Assembly (NCBI GenBank): GCA_944321125.1
Contig: CALUKD010000004.1
Span: forward strand, 124,001-188,000
Source of the DNA: Candidatus Butyricimonas faecavium
Lineage (GTDB): Bacteria > Bacteroidota > Bacteroidia > Bacteroidales > Marinifilaceae
DNA: 64,000 nucleotides
Direction: 5' to 3'
Shown: positions 35,991-45,138 of the stretch, piece after piece
Position numbering within the stretch: the first letter of the stretch is position 1
Layout of the letters: each line of letters starts with the position of its first letter
Notes under the pieces: generated by a model
What the model saw: only the letters and a program-made list of their open reading frames with translations
Database searches by the model: none
What the model was told of the DNA's origin: nothing
Program-made: the position numbers and the translations under genes

Positions 35991-36806
35991 TTATACTCCT
36001 TGTTTGTTTCCGAAAAGAGATATATGCAGTCGATCGCAGAAACGCCACCCGTTCCGAATGCAATGTTCCAGAGTTTTAGGGATTGAAAGATTTAATTCTT
36101 CAGGAGTGGCACCCATGGGCATTAACAAGATGTCTTCATTTGTCCATCCGTCTAGCTGCTCCAAAAATGATTGGATTTCAATGATATCGTTTTCTCCGGA
36201 GTAAACAAATTTTAGTTGAAAGTCTTTTTTGTTTTCGCGTGCGTGTGTGATAAATGATTGTATGGCCGGAATATTAATACGGGTATTGTTATGGTGGTCC
36301 GCATAAGGGGCAGGAGGAACAGAGCCTGACAATTTGGGTGAAAGACTGAAAAAGTCGATCATCTGGGCACACTCTTCTACATAAATCGTGGCATTGGTTT
36401 CGACGGTAATGTGAAAATGGACCTCTTTTTTTAATTGTATACATAATTCCCAGACTTTATCCGCTTGCAAGAATGGTTCACCACCAGTGATCACGATATG
36501 ATCTATGTTTCCCCGGTTGTGATCGATAATTTGCACACACTCTTTTATGGGCAGTGAAAATGTATCCTCAATTTTAAAAGCGGCGTATGCCGTGTCACAT
36601 TCGCAAGTATTCCCGACAAGTGTTTTCCACGTACAATGGAGATTACACCCCGCTAACCGGATAAACAAGGAAGGTATACCGTTTAATTTCCCCTCACCCT
36701 GAATCGTTCCTGACACGTGTAATCCCGAGGCTGGTAATTTTTTTAGCAATTTTCCATCCTTGTCTTTCGTAATAGGAAATATACCATCTTTTGCCAAATG
36801 CAACAT
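35991..36806 (-). CDS. queE: 7-carboxy-7-deazaguanine synthase (radical SAM)
   Basis: Radical-SAM enzyme converting 6-carboxy-tetrahydropterin to 7-carboxy-7-deazaguanine, the step before QueC. The start is set at ATG 36806 (MLHLAKDGIFPI) rather than 36842 because the earlier start would overlap queD. Landmarks: GTIQGEGKLNGIPSLFIRLA, the cysteine region GCNLHCTWKTLVGNTCECDT, HIVITGGEPFLQAD (SAM-binding GGEP) and TVETNAT. Cysteines are Cys54, Cys58, Cys68 and Cys70, i.e. C-x3-C-x9-C-x-C, not the standard CxxxCxxC; QueE families are known to vary here. Length 271 residues. Follows queD by 11 bp. Confidence 0.9.
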   Translation of the reverse strand: MLHLAKDGIFPITKDKDGKLLKKLPASGLHVSGTIQGEGKLNGIPSLFIRLAGCNLHCTWKTLVGNTCECDTAYAAFKIEDTFSLPIKECVQIIDHNRGNIDHIVITGGEPFLQADKVWELCIQLKKEVHFHITVETNATIYVEECAQMIDFFSLSPKLSGSVPPAPYADHHNNTRINIPAIQSFITHARENKKDFQLKFVYSGENDIIEIQSFLEQLDGWTNEDILLMPMGATPEELNLSIPKTLEHCIRNGWRFCDRLHISLFGNKQGV

Positions 36807-36817
36807 ACATGAGCTTT

Positions 36818-37357
36818 TTAGTTTCTTATTTCCTCCCACCATTGTTTATCTTTCCATTCTTCCCGAATAGCCTCGGAAAAACAAATGTCATGAACGTTGA
36901 AGTTGACGAGTTTCAGGTCTTCTTGGAAAGCCTCAGCGTATCCGGTTGCCGTTTCGTGTACCCGAACGGAAGAGAGCTGTACGTTTCCTTCTCCGTTTTT
37001 ATACTCCGTGTTTCGCAGGATTTTGTCGATCAGGTAAAAAAATAACAAAGCGTATCCTTCTGCAGAAGGGGAGACGGGGATTTCAGCCACCCGACGGTTG
37101 TATTTGTAAATAAAAGACTTCAATTCGTCGGATTCTTCCTGCCACAGCGAGTAAGTATGGTCGAAACTATCCACGAGTTCCTTTACTTTATTCAGTAGCA
37201 CGAAGTCCATCACCATATACCCCCGATCCAGCTTATCGGACGTGATAAATACTTCCACTATATATGAATGGCCATGAATGTTCTCCCGACAACGGTGTGA
37301 AGAACAATTCCGCACAATGTGTGCCCCCTCGAATTTGAATAACTTTCTGATTAACAT
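36818..37357 (-). CDS. queD: 6-carboxy-tetrahydropterin synthase
   Basis: Zinc enzyme turning dihydroneopterin triphosphate into 6-carboxy-tetrahydropterin for queuosine precursor synthesis. Zinc ligands are His13 in FKFEGAHIV and His28 and His30 in ENIHGHSYIV; the nucleophilic cysteine is most likely Cys23 in HRCREN, one residue further from the HGH pair than in E. coli QueD. Later motifs are YMVMDFVLLNKVKELVDSFD (DFxxLK-like) and FDHTYS. Length 179, longer than E. coli QueD (about 120) but common in Bacteroidota. The middle gene of queC-queD-queE on the minus strand. Confidence 0.92.
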   Translation of the reverse strand: MLIRKLFKFEGAHIVRNCSSHRCRENIHGHSYIVEVFITSDKLDRGYMVMDFVLLNKVKELVDSFDHTYSLWQEESDELKSFIYKYNRRVAEIPVSPSAEGYALLFFYLIDKILRNTEYKNGEGNVQLSSVRVHETATGYAEAFQEDLKLVNFNVHDICFSEAIREEWKDKQWWEEIRN

Positions 37358-37479
37358 TTAGTGATTTAAAATTTTAGATCCTACTAATTTCTTGATTTCT
37401 GATTTTAGATTGTGCATCCACAAAACTGTAATTCATAAATCATAAATTGAATCGTTTTTTTATTTTTAATTCTCCATTT

Positions 37480-38151
37480 TCAATTAACTAATGGATCCTT
37501 TACTCCTGCCTCTTCAAATGCTTTTGCTCGGAGAAGGCAGCTATCGCAGGTGCCACAGGGTTTTTCATTGCCGCGATAACAGGTCCAAGTGAGGCTGTAG
37601 TCAACACCTAAACGATTGCCGAGATGTACTTCATCGGCTTTGGTCATGTGCATGAAAGGAGCGTGAAGGGTAATCTTTTGTTTTTTCTCGGCACCGAGAA
37701 CGGTTCCCAAGTTGATCGTTTGTTCCATGGAACGGATGAATTCTTCCCGACAATCCACATACCCGGAATAATCCACCTCACTAACCCCGATAAAGATGTC
37801 GGTGATGTCGAGAGCGTCTGCGTAGGAGGCCGCCACGGAAAGAAATACCATGTTTCGGGCAGGAACGTACGTGTCTGGGATAGTCGTCCGGTTTATATTC
37901 CCGTCGTGAATGTCCATTTTTTCGTCCGTAAGGGAACAGCCGTCCCATTGATTCAGCATGATTTTCACGAATTTGTGTTCTTTTACTCCCGCAGCTCTTG
38001 CTATGGCTTTTGCTGCTTTTATCTCTTTGTCGTGTTTTTGCCCGTACTCGAAGGTAATAGCATATAATTCATCAAATCCTTGCTCTTTTGCAACGTATAA
38101 GGCTGTCGTGGAATCCAGTCCTCCGGATAATAAAACAAGTGCTTTTTTCAT
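37480..38151 (-). CDS. queC: 7-cyano-7-deazaguanine (preQ0) synthase
   Basis: ATP-dependent ligase/dehydratase that makes preQ0 from 7-carboxy-7-deazaguanine and ammonia. The frame is open from 38244, but ATG 38151 gives the conserved N-terminus MKKALVLLSGGLDSTTALYV with the PP-loop SGGLDS at residues 9-14. Middle motif YVPARNMVFLSVAASYAD. The C-terminal zinc site has four cysteines: CYRGNEKPCGTCDSC. Length 223, normal for QueC. First gene of the queC-queD-queE group, with 122 bp of A+T-rich spacer before queD. No preQ1 riboswitch signature was seen upstream. Confidence 0.95.
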   Translation of the reverse strand: MKKALVLLSGGLDSTTALYVAKEQGFDELYAITFEYGQKHDKEIKAAKAIARAAGVKEHKFVKIMLNQWDGCSLTDEKMDIHDGNINRTTIPDTYVPARNMVFLSVAASYADALDITDIFIGVSEVDYSGYVDCREEFIRSMEQTINLGTVLGAEKKQKITLHAPFMHMTKADEVHLGNRLGVDYSLTWTCYRGNEKPCGTCDSCLLRAKAFEEAGVKDPLVN

Positions 38152-38310
38152 GATCTTCTTTTCTCCTGTTATTTGCAGTTGCAAAGGTAATTGAAAAATT
38201 AATAAAGTTAGTGCTGACAGCCTTATTTTGGAGTTTATATACAATTTTACAGTAAGAGTTATATAATGATTTTATTTTTTATGATTCATAGGTTTATTGA
38301 TTTGAATTTC

Positions 38311-38318
38311 TAATTTTG
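38311..38318 (+). promoter_or_regulatory. candidate -7 box deciding the start of the sigma gene
   Basis: TAATTTTG fits TAnnTTTG. Its last base is the first base of the in-frame GTG at 38318. If the box is used, transcription starts downstream of that codon, so the sigma factor must begin at ATG 38342. Confidence 0.4.
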
Positions 38319-38341
38319 TGATTGGATTGAAAATTGTATTG

Positions 38342-38902
38342 ATGCCAAAGAGGGAAGAACAGTTCTTACAACGGATAAACGCAAAGCAGCCAGAAGCTTT
38401 TCGTGAATTATTCAGTGAATTTTATAATTCGCTGGTTCTTTTTGCAATGGGGTTTGTCGTACAGCAAGACGTGGCGGAAGATGTTGTGCAAGAGGTATTT
38501 ATTGCCGTTTGGGAACGGGATGCTCAATATCCGACTTACAATGCTTTTCGTAGTTTCCTTTATAATTCAGTGAAGAATGCTAGCTTGAATTATCTGAAAC
38601 ATAAGAACGTGGAAGAGAAGTACCTTGCCTCGTTGAACCTTGAGGATGAAGGGGATGATATTGATTTGAAAATGATGGAGGAGGAGTTGTATCGTTTGTT
38701 GTTTAAGACGATAGATGAACTTCCAGATAAATGTAGGAATATCTTTTTATTGCATTTGGAAGGAAAAGGGAACGAGGAAATTGCCCTTTTGTTGAATTTA
38801 TCCATATTAACGGTTAAAACACAGAAAAAACGGGCAATGTCATATATTCGGGAACGTTTAGGACGGGTGTATTTCGTGATGATGTCATTGGGAATAATCT
38901 GA
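38342..38902 (+). CDS. ECF RNA polymerase sigma-70 factor
   Basis: Sigma factor of 186 residues starting MPKREEQFLQRINAKQPEAF at ATG 38342; an upstream in-frame GTG (38318) lies within a promoter-like box. Region 2: FRELFSEFYNSLVLFAMGFV and VVQEVFIAVWERDAQYPTYN. Region 4 helix-turn-helix: KGNEEIALLLNLSILTVKTQ. It ends with a hydrophobic tail VYFVMMSLGII. It heads a sigma-FecR-SusC-SusD-thioredoxin locus; the FecR gene is 128 bp downstream. The classic architecture suggests it transcribes this locus when the transporter signals. Confidence 0.94.
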   Translation: MPKREEQFLQRINAKQPEAFRELFSEFYNSLVLFAMGFVVQQDVAEDVVQEVFIAVWERDAQYPTYNAFRSFLYNSVKNASLNYLKHKNVEEKYLASLNLEDEGDDIDLKMMEEELYRLLFKTIDELPDKCRNIFLLHLEGKGNEEIALLLNLSILTVKTQKKRAMSYIRERLGRVYFVMMSLGII

Positions 38903-39030
38903 TTTTTTGTTTTGTAATCTATTGAAAATGAGTTATCCGTAAAGAATATTACTTTTTGGATGAAATTTCTTTTATTTTTTGTACCTCTCTTGAAGTAGGT
39001 TGTTGTTCTAATTATAGAAAAAAATAAGCA

Positions 39031-40188
39031 ATGGATGATTGTAAATTTAGAATGGTTGAAATGATGCATCTTTATCTGTCTGGAGCAATTACGGATGAAG
39101 AGATGCAGGAGTTACAAAAATGGTTGGATGCAGCACCAGAGAACCGGGTCATGTTTGACCGGATTTGTAAGGGAAAGGATATTTTATACAAGTATAGAAT
39201 GTACAAGAAAATTGACCATAGAGTGGCTTGCGAGCGTTGTGAAAAACGTGTCGGTATAAAGAGAAGGAATATCCGGATATGGTTGAAATATGCAGCGATA
39301 TTATTACTTCCTTTGGGTTCGATCTTCGTGCTGCTAAGAAATAATGAACGAGAACAACCCGTGGAGGTTGCTACCGTGGATATTCTTCCGGGTGAAACGA
39401 AGGCAACTTTGATTTTGGCGGATGGGAAGTCTGTGGTGTTAGAACATGATACGACCCGTGATATCGTTGTGGGAGAGGGGGTGAATGCGAAGAATTCGGG
39501 TAGGGGAATCGTGTATTCCACGAATGGGAGTGAGAAGAGGAATTTGCAATATAATGTATTACAGACTCCTAGGGGTGGGGAGTACCAAATCACGTTGGCA
39601 GACGGTTCGATGGTACAATTGAATTCTGCCACTCAATTGAAGTTTCCGGTGGTGTTTGATGAAGAGAAAAGAGAGGTGTATTTAACGGGGGAGGCCTTTT
39701 TTGAAGTGCAGAAAGATGAAAAGCGTCCTTTTTACGTGATTGCAGACGGGATCAAAATTCGAGTGTACGGGACGTCTTTTAACGTGAATACGCATGATAA
39801 AGAACGAGTGCAGACCGTGTTGGTTGAAGGATCGATTGGATTGAGCGCTGAAAAAGGGGGACCGGAATACCGGATGAAACCTTCACAATTGGGAGAATAC
39901 AGACGGGCGGATGCATCCGTGAACGTGAAGACGGTAGATATTGAACCTTATATTGCTTGGAAAGATGGCTTTTTCGTGTTTGAAAATCAAACTATGGAGC
40001 AGATCATGAACACGCTTTCTTTGTGGTATGACGTGGATATTTTTTATGCGAACGAGCAATTAAAGAATTTACATTTTACGGGACATGTAAAACGTTATGA
40101 ACAGATTGATAACATTTTAAAAGCAATTAAAAGTGCGGTTGGTATCACTTTTACAATAAAAGATAGAACGATTTGTATTTCTAAATAA
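39031..40188 (+). CDS. FecR-family anti-sigma factor
   Basis: Membrane regulator of 385 residues partnering the sigma at 38342. Cytoplasmic N-part 1-83 (LYLSGAITDEEMQELQKWL), membrane helix about 84-102 (WLKYAAILLLPLGSIFVLL), then the periplasmic FecR domain with TPRGGEYQITLADGSMVQLN and IRVYGTSFNVNTH, and a DUF4974-like C-terminus (LSLWYDVDIFYANEQLKNL) that resembles an STN fold and would meet SusC. A stable hairpin lies between this gene and susC. Confidence 0.95.
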   Translation: MDDCKFRMVEMMHLYLSGAITDEEMQELQKWLDAAPENRVMFDRICKGKDILYKYRMYKKIDHRVACERCEKRVGIKRRNIRIWLKYAAILLLPLGSIFVLLRNNEREQPVEVATVDILPGETKATLILADGKSVVLEHDTTRDIVVGEGVNAKNSGRGIVYSTNGSEKRNLQYNVLQTPRGGEYQITLADGSMVQLNSATQLKFPVVFDEEKREVYLTGEAFFEVQKDEKRPFYVIADGIKIRVYGTSFNVNTHDKERVQTVLVEGSIGLSAEKGGPEYRMKPSQLGEYRRADASVNVKTVDIEPYIAWKDGFFVFENQTMEQIMNTLSLWYDVDIFYANEQLKNLHFTGHVKRYEQIDNILKAIKSAVGITFTIKDRTICISK

Positions 40189-40194
40189 AAAACA

Positions 40195-40219
40195 CCGGAA
40201 GGTGTTCGAGACCTTCCGG
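40195..40219. other. hairpin between fecR and susC
   Basis: Perfect nine-base-pair stem CCGGAAGGT / ACCTTCCGG with loop GTTCGAG, 7 bp after the fecR stop and 61 bp before the susC start. The tail is ATATTTTGATAACC, only weakly T-rich. It may act as a partial terminator or an mRNA processing/stability element separating regulator from transporter expression. Confidence 0.65.
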
Positions 40220-40280
40220 ATATTTTGATAACCTTGATAAGTCATGTTGGCGCATTTCTTATCTCTAAGTAAAATTTATA

Positions 40281-43200
40281 ATGTTCAAAGTTATGAAAAA
40301 AAAATCAATTATGTCCTTTTTTTTGCGACATAGAGGACAAAAAAAATGGTTAGTTATGAAGTTGACTGCACTGTTTATTTTTGTGTTCTCGTTCACCCTT
40401 GTTGCTAATACAAGTGCACAGCAAGAACGAGTAAATTTGAATTTAAAAAATGTGTCTATCCGGACATTGTTTGGAGAGATTCAAAAACAGACAGCCTTGT
40501 CTTTTGTGTATAATATGGAATTGACTCAAAATTTGGGACAGGTTTCAGTGAAGGCAAAGCAAGAGTCTGTGGAAAGTGTTTTGAATCGTGTTTTGGCGAA
40601 CACGGGGCTTTCCTACAAGTTCGAGGGGGATATTATTGTGATTTGTGAATCTAGCCCGGCACAGCCCCTGCAGAGTGAGCAGAAGAAAGAAATTGTCATT
40701 GAAGGGAAAGTGGTGGATAAAGATTCAATGGCTATTATAGGGGCAACCGTTTTGGTGAAAGGCACAACTTTAGGAGCGGCAACAGATTTGGATGGTAAAT
40801 TTAAATTAACAGTACCGAGTGCTGAAAGTATTGAGCTTGAATTTTCATTTGTAGGAATGAAAAAGCAGGTGATAAGAGTGAAGGGGCTGACTGATCCGTC
40901 TCCATTGAAGATTGTTATGGAAGATGAGGCTGTTGGTGTAGACGAAGTTGTTGTTGTTGGATACGGTGTTACTTCAACAAGAGATTTAACAGGACAAGTG
41001 GCTTCTTTGAATGAGGAACAATTAAGCAAAAAGAGTGCAACGAATGTGGAGACTATGTTGCAAAATGCAGCGGCTGGAGTTGTTGTATCTTTAGCTTCGT
41101 CTAATCCGAGTGAAAAAATTCGAGTACGGGTACGTGGAGAAGCTTCTTTAACAGGTGATAATGAGCCGTTGTATGTGGTGGATGGTATGCCGGTAACGTC
41201 AGATGTGATGAGTTCAATCTCTCCGTCGGATATTCAGTCTATGGATGTGTTGAAAGATGCTTCGGCTGCAGCTATTTATGGTTCTAGGGGTGCTAATGGT
41301 GTGGTTATTGTGACAACAAAACGTGGTAAAAGTGGTAAACCTGATTTGAATGTAAGTTATGCCTTTAGCGTTGATTCTAGAATTAATAACTTCTCAACAT
41401 TGAATGGAGATGAGTTTCGAGATTATGTACGTTATGTGGCAGAACAAACTCTTAAAGTAGATCCTTCTAATGAGATGGCCAATTCTATTTTAGAAGAGGG
41501 TAGTACGGAATTAAAGTCTGCTAATACTGATTGGTACAAAGAATTGAAACGTCCTTCTCATAGACATGATTTGAATTTATCTGTTCGTGGTGGTGGTGAA
41601 AATTCAAGTTATTATATTTCTTTAGGAGTTTTGGATTATCAAGGAATGGTTGAACACGATGATTTTTCTCGGTATACGGGACGTATTAACCTGGATTATG
41701 ATATTACAGATTTCTTGAAATTTGGAACATCTACCACGTTGGGATACACGGATGTAAGTTCCCCGGGTACGTCTTTGTATACGGCTATTGGATTCCGTCC
41801 TGATTATCCGATATATAATGAAGATGGAACTTACTATAAAGAAGGAACCTCTTATAATCCAGTTGCTCAAAATAACGCAAAGAGATATAGTGATAATTAT
41901 AGTATTTTATCCACTTCTTTTTTGGAATTGAATATTTGGAAAAATTTAATACTAAAAACATCATTATCTTTAAATCAGAATATGTCTTATTCAGAATCTT
42001 ATACTCCAACGTATCTGACATCAGATGGAAAAGGAAGTGGTTCTGAATCAACAAGTCGTTCATTTACAACTGTATTTGATAATACTTTATCTTGGTCAGG
42101 GCGTATTAGTGATGCGCATGCATTGGATGCTGTAGTCGGTATTTCTTTTGAACGTACGAAGAATCGTAGTTTTGGTGTGAATGCAAAAAATTATCCAATG
42201 GATCAAGTATTGACGGGAATTACCAATGCTAGTGAAATTGTAAGTAAAAGCGGGAATGGAACTGTATATGGGCTACAATCTTCTTTTGTTCGTTTAAATT
42301 ATCGTTTGTTTGATAAGTATTTGTTTACATTTACAGCACGTTATGACGGGTCTTCTTCTTTTGGTTCTAATAATAGATATGGGTTCTTTCCGTCAGGAGC
42401 TATTGCATGGCGTATTAGTGACGAGGGATTCATGAGAAATATTAAGTTCCTGGATGATTTGAAGATTAAATTTAGTGTTGGTAAAACGGGGGTTCAGAAT
42501 TTTGATTTGGGAAGTTATGCCAATAAAGATTTATATTCGACAGGCAACTATTTGAATAATCCCTCTATTTATCATAGCCAGTTAGGAAATAAGGATATCA
42601 GATGGGAAACCACAATGCAATATGACTTGGGTCTTGATTTTTCTATTTTACGTTCTTTAGTAAGTGGTAGTATAGCATATTATCGTAAAAATACAGATGA
42701 TTTAATTTGGACTTATACTCCGCCTTCAAGTTTGGCAGTTGATCCTATTCCGACAAATGTGGGATCTGTACGAAACCAAGGTATAGAGATATCTCTTCGT
42801 GCTAATTTGTTACGTGGAAACAAAGATTGGAGTTGGGAGTTAGGATTAAATGCTTCGCATAACCGAAATAAAGTATTGGAACTAGTTGAGGAAGGAGAAA
42901 CTGACAATGGAATGGGGGTTACAATACAAGGTTCTGGTAATCAAGTGTTGGCAGAAGGATATGCAATGGGATCGTTCTTTGGTTATGAGTATGATGGAAT
43001 TATTCAGGATCAAGCTACTATTAATGAGTTGAATGCAAAAGCCGTAGCTGCTGGTAAAAGTACTTATAATGGGTCTGGTTTGCGTCCGGGACATTTATTA
43101 ATTCGGGATGTGGATGGAAACGGTTATATCGACAATAAAGATAGAATGATAATTGGTTCTCCTGAAGCTGATTTAATAGGAGGATTAACCTCAACTTTAA

Positions 43201-43658
43201 CGTATAAGCGTTTGAGCTTATATATGCACTTTGGTTTTCAGATAGGTGGAGAAAAGCTGTTTAATAAAGCATTACAGAATTTGCCTAATCAATTGACAGG
43301 ATTAGTCGATTATAATTTGTATAACCGTTGGAGTGAAGATAATCCGGATGCAAAATGGCCTGCGATGTATATAGGTGATGGTGTAGCCTCAACAACTTCT
43401 TTGTCATTGTTTAGTACGTCTAATCTTCGTTTGCAAGAACTTCGTTTATCTTATGATATTCCGAAGTTATGGGGTGGTAAATATTTGAATTCTGGAGAAA
43501 TCTACTTTACAGCAAGTAATCTTTTTGTAATTACGAAATATCCAGGACAAGACCCGAGTACGATAGGTTCTGCTGTTTCAAATTATGGTTCGAATTACGA
43601 GAATTGGAATTACCCATCTTCACGTACATTCTCTTTTGGCGTTAAACTTAATTTCTAA
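40281..43658 (+). CDS. SusC/RagA-type TonB-dependent transporter with STN domain
   Basis: Outer-membrane channel of 1125 residues. The signal stretch LTALFIFVFSFTLVANTSAQ is preceded by a basic leader (an alternative start is ATG 40293). STN: VNLNLKNVSIRTLFGEIQKQ. Regulatory beta domain: IIGATVLVKGTTLGAATDLD. Plug: VDEVVVVGYGVTSTRDLTGQ, LYVVDGMPV and LKDASAAAIYGSRGANGVV. The barrel ends RTFSFGVKLNF. It belongs to the classical SusC type (VVVGYG, YGSRGANGV), unlike the three DUF4843/PKD-associated SusC proteins. STN, FecR and sigma are all present, so trans-envelope signalling is likely. Ligand unknown. Confidence 0.95.
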   Translation: MFKVMKKKSIMSFFLRHRGQKKWLVMKLTALFIFVFSFTLVANTSAQQERVNLNLKNVSIRTLFGEIQKQTALSFVYNMELTQNLGQVSVKAKQESVESVLNRVLANTGLSYKFEGDIIVICESSPAQPLQSEQKKEIVIEGKVVDKDSMAIIGATVLVKGTTLGAATDLDGKFKLTVPSAESIELEFSFVGMKKQVIRVKGLTDPSPLKIVMEDEAVGVDEVVVVGYGVTSTRDLTGQVASLNEEQLSKKSATNVETMLQNAAAGVVVSLASSNPSEKIRVRVRGEASLTGDNEPLYVVDGMPVTSDVMSSISPSDIQSMDVLKDASAAAIYGSRGANGVVIVTTKRGKSGKPDLNVSYAFSVDSRINNFSTLNGDEFRDYVRYVAEQTLKVDPSNEMANSILEEGSTELKSANTDWYKELKRPSHRHDLNLSVRGGGENSSYYISLGVLDYQGMVEHDDFSRYTGRINLDYDITDFLKFGTSTTLGYTDVSSPGTSLYTAIGFRPDYPIYNEDGTYYKEGTSYNPVAQNNAKRYSDNYSILSTSFLELNIWKNLILKTSLSLNQNMSYSESYTPTYLTSDGKGSGSESTSRSFTTVFDNTLSWSGRISDAHALDAVVGISFERTKNRSFGVNAKNYPMDQVLTGITNASEIVSKSGNGTVYGLQSSFVRLNYRLFDKYLFTFTARYDGSSSFGSNNRYGFFPSGAIAWRISDEGFMRNIKFLDDLKIKFSVGKTGVQNFDLGSYANKDLYSTGNYLNNPSIYHSQLGNKDIRWETTMQYDLGLDFSILRSLVSGSIAYYRKNTDDLIWTYTPPSSLAVDPIPTNVGSVRNQGIEISLRANLLRGNKDWSWELGLNASHNRNKVLELVEEGETDNGMGVTIQGSGNQVLAEGYAMGSFFGYEYDGIIQDQATINELNAKAVAAGKSTYNGSGLRPGHLLIRDVDGNGYIDNKDRMIIGSPEADLIGGLTSTLTYKRLSLYMHFGFQIGGEKLFNKALQNLPNQLTGLVDYNLYNRWSEDNPDAKWPAMYIGDGVASTTSLSLFSTSNLRLQELRLSYDIPKLWGGKYLNSGEIYFTASNLFVITKYPGQDPSTIGSAVSNYGSNYENWNYPSSRTFSFGVKLNF

Positions 43659-43669
43659 TAATTGTGAAT

Positions 43670-45127
43670 ATGAAAAAAATACTGGTTGTATTTTCGATTA
43701 TATTAGGTCTTACCAATTGTCAATTGGTAGACGTGTTGGAGCAAGATCCGATGTATAAATTAGATCTTGATAATGCAATAACTTCTCCGGAGATGGCAGA
43801 ATTAGCTTTAACTGGTACTTATGCTTATCTACCGGCAACAAGTACGAATTATTTATTCCCTACACTGAGCGGTAGTTTTATGTCGGGAGCTATGTTGCGG
43901 CAAGATTTCGTGACATCAGGAAATGCTCTTTATTATTCAGAACGTTATTTGCCCACTCTTTCTTATAGTTCTTTTGGAGATGATGAATGGTCTTGTGATT
44001 ATAATATCATTAAGAATGTCAATTATTTGTTAGGTGCTTTGGAGAAAATTGATGATAGTGAGTTTGAGGCTGGAAGAAAAGCGGAAATTATTGGAGAGTG
44101 TCATTTTCTTACCGCATTGGCTTATTTTAGATTGTTATGTCAATTCGGAGAATATTGGGATGAAAATAGTAGTTACGGGGTTATTATCCGGAATGAAATA
44201 CCATCGGTTTCTAATGCCGTGAAGGCTCGTGCTACGGTAGCTCAGAGTTATGAGGAAATTTTCAGTCATTTGAAAATAGCTTTAGAACAAGCACCTGAAT
44301 ATACAACTTCAACTCAAGCTTCTGTACAAGCAGCGAAGGCGTTGAAAGCAGTTATATTATTTTATCAGGGAAAGTATAGTGAGGCAGCCATTGCAGCAGA
44401 TGAAGCGATTACTTCTACAAACCCGTTAGATCCTAGTTATTCGAATGTATTTACTAATACAGAAACTTCAAAAGAGGTTATTTTCTGTAGAGCGTTTGGT
44501 ACGGAGGAAAAATCTGATGTATTTTATCTAATGAATAAAGCTTCAGGAACGGAAGGATTGTGGGGACCAACTGATACTTATATGAATTTGATTGAAGGGG
44601 ATCCTCGGAAAGATTTAGTAACAGAGAATAAAGATGTGGTTTATAATAAAGCGACTTACAATGTTAATACGGTAAAGAAGATATTACGTCAGGATGATGG
44701 AGTTCCTGTTATATTTTTACGTACAGCCGAGTTATATTTAATTAAAGCTGAATCATTGGCTCGTAGTAGTGCATCCATTGCAGATGCTTGGGCTCCGATT
44801 AAGGAATTGCGTAATCGTGTTGGTGCTGATGTTACAGAGCCAGCTAGTCGCGATGAATTAATGGACGAAATCTTTAAAGAATGGTGGATTGAAATGGCTT
44901 TTGAGAATTGGCACGAATGGTTTGCTGTGCAACGATTTGATCGTTTACTCGAAATGAATGAGAGTTTAGCAGAGCAGTTGGAAGACGAACGAGAAAAAGA
45001 TAAAGAAGAGGGAGGAGACAGTTTCGAAAAAGCGTTTATGCAGAAGTTAGAATGGAGAAAAATTTATAATATTCCGACTTCAGAAATTAATGCAAATTCA
45101 GCATGTGAACAAAATCCTGGATATTAA
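43670..45127 (+). CDS. SusD/RagB-family surface lipoprotein
   Basis: Partner of the SusC upstream, 485 residues from ATG 43670; the in-frame GTG at 43664 is less suited to the signal. Lipoprotein signal MKKILVVFSIILGLTNC with acceptor Cys17, then QLVDVLEQDPMYKLDLDNAI. SusD-like helical core: GECHFLTALAYFRLLCQFGE. C-terminal region: FLRTAELYLIKAESLARSS and IFKEWWIEMAFENWHEWFAV. It starts 11 bp after the susC stop and is followed 11 bp later by an exported thioredoxin-fold gene, so the three are surely co-transcribed. Confidence 0.93.
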   Translation: MKKILVVFSIILGLTNCQLVDVLEQDPMYKLDLDNAITSPEMAELALTGTYAYLPATSTNYLFPTLSGSFMSGAMLRQDFVTSGNALYYSERYLPTLSYSSFGDDEWSCDYNIIKNVNYLLGALEKIDDSEFEAGRKAEIIGECHFLTALAYFRLLCQFGEYWDENSSYGVIIRNEIPSVSNAVKARATVAQSYEEIFSHLKIALEQAPEYTTSTQASVQAAKALKAVILFYQGKYSEAAIAADEAITSTNPLDPSYSNVFTNTETSKEVIFCRAFGTEEKSDVFYLMNKASGTEGLWGPTDTYMNLIEGDPRKDLVTENKDVVYNKATYNVNTVKKILRQDDGVPVIFLRTAELYLIKAESLARSSASIADAWAPIKELRNRVGADVTEPASRDELMDEIFKEWWIEMAFENWHEWFAVQRFDRLLEMNESLAEQLEDEREKDKEEGGDSFEKAFMQKLEWRKIYNIPTSEINANSACEQNPGY

Positions 45128-45138
45128 GAGTGATAGTC

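Noticed and set aside
38152-38317. preQ1 riboswitch in front of queC
   Set aside because: The C-rich loop and A-rich tail of preQ1 aptamers are not present on the minus strand; only A+T-rich spacer is seen.
39072-39632. 186-codon minus-strand frame opposite fecR
   Set aside because: Antisense to the membrane helix and FecR domain of a secure gene; low-complexity translation without a family.
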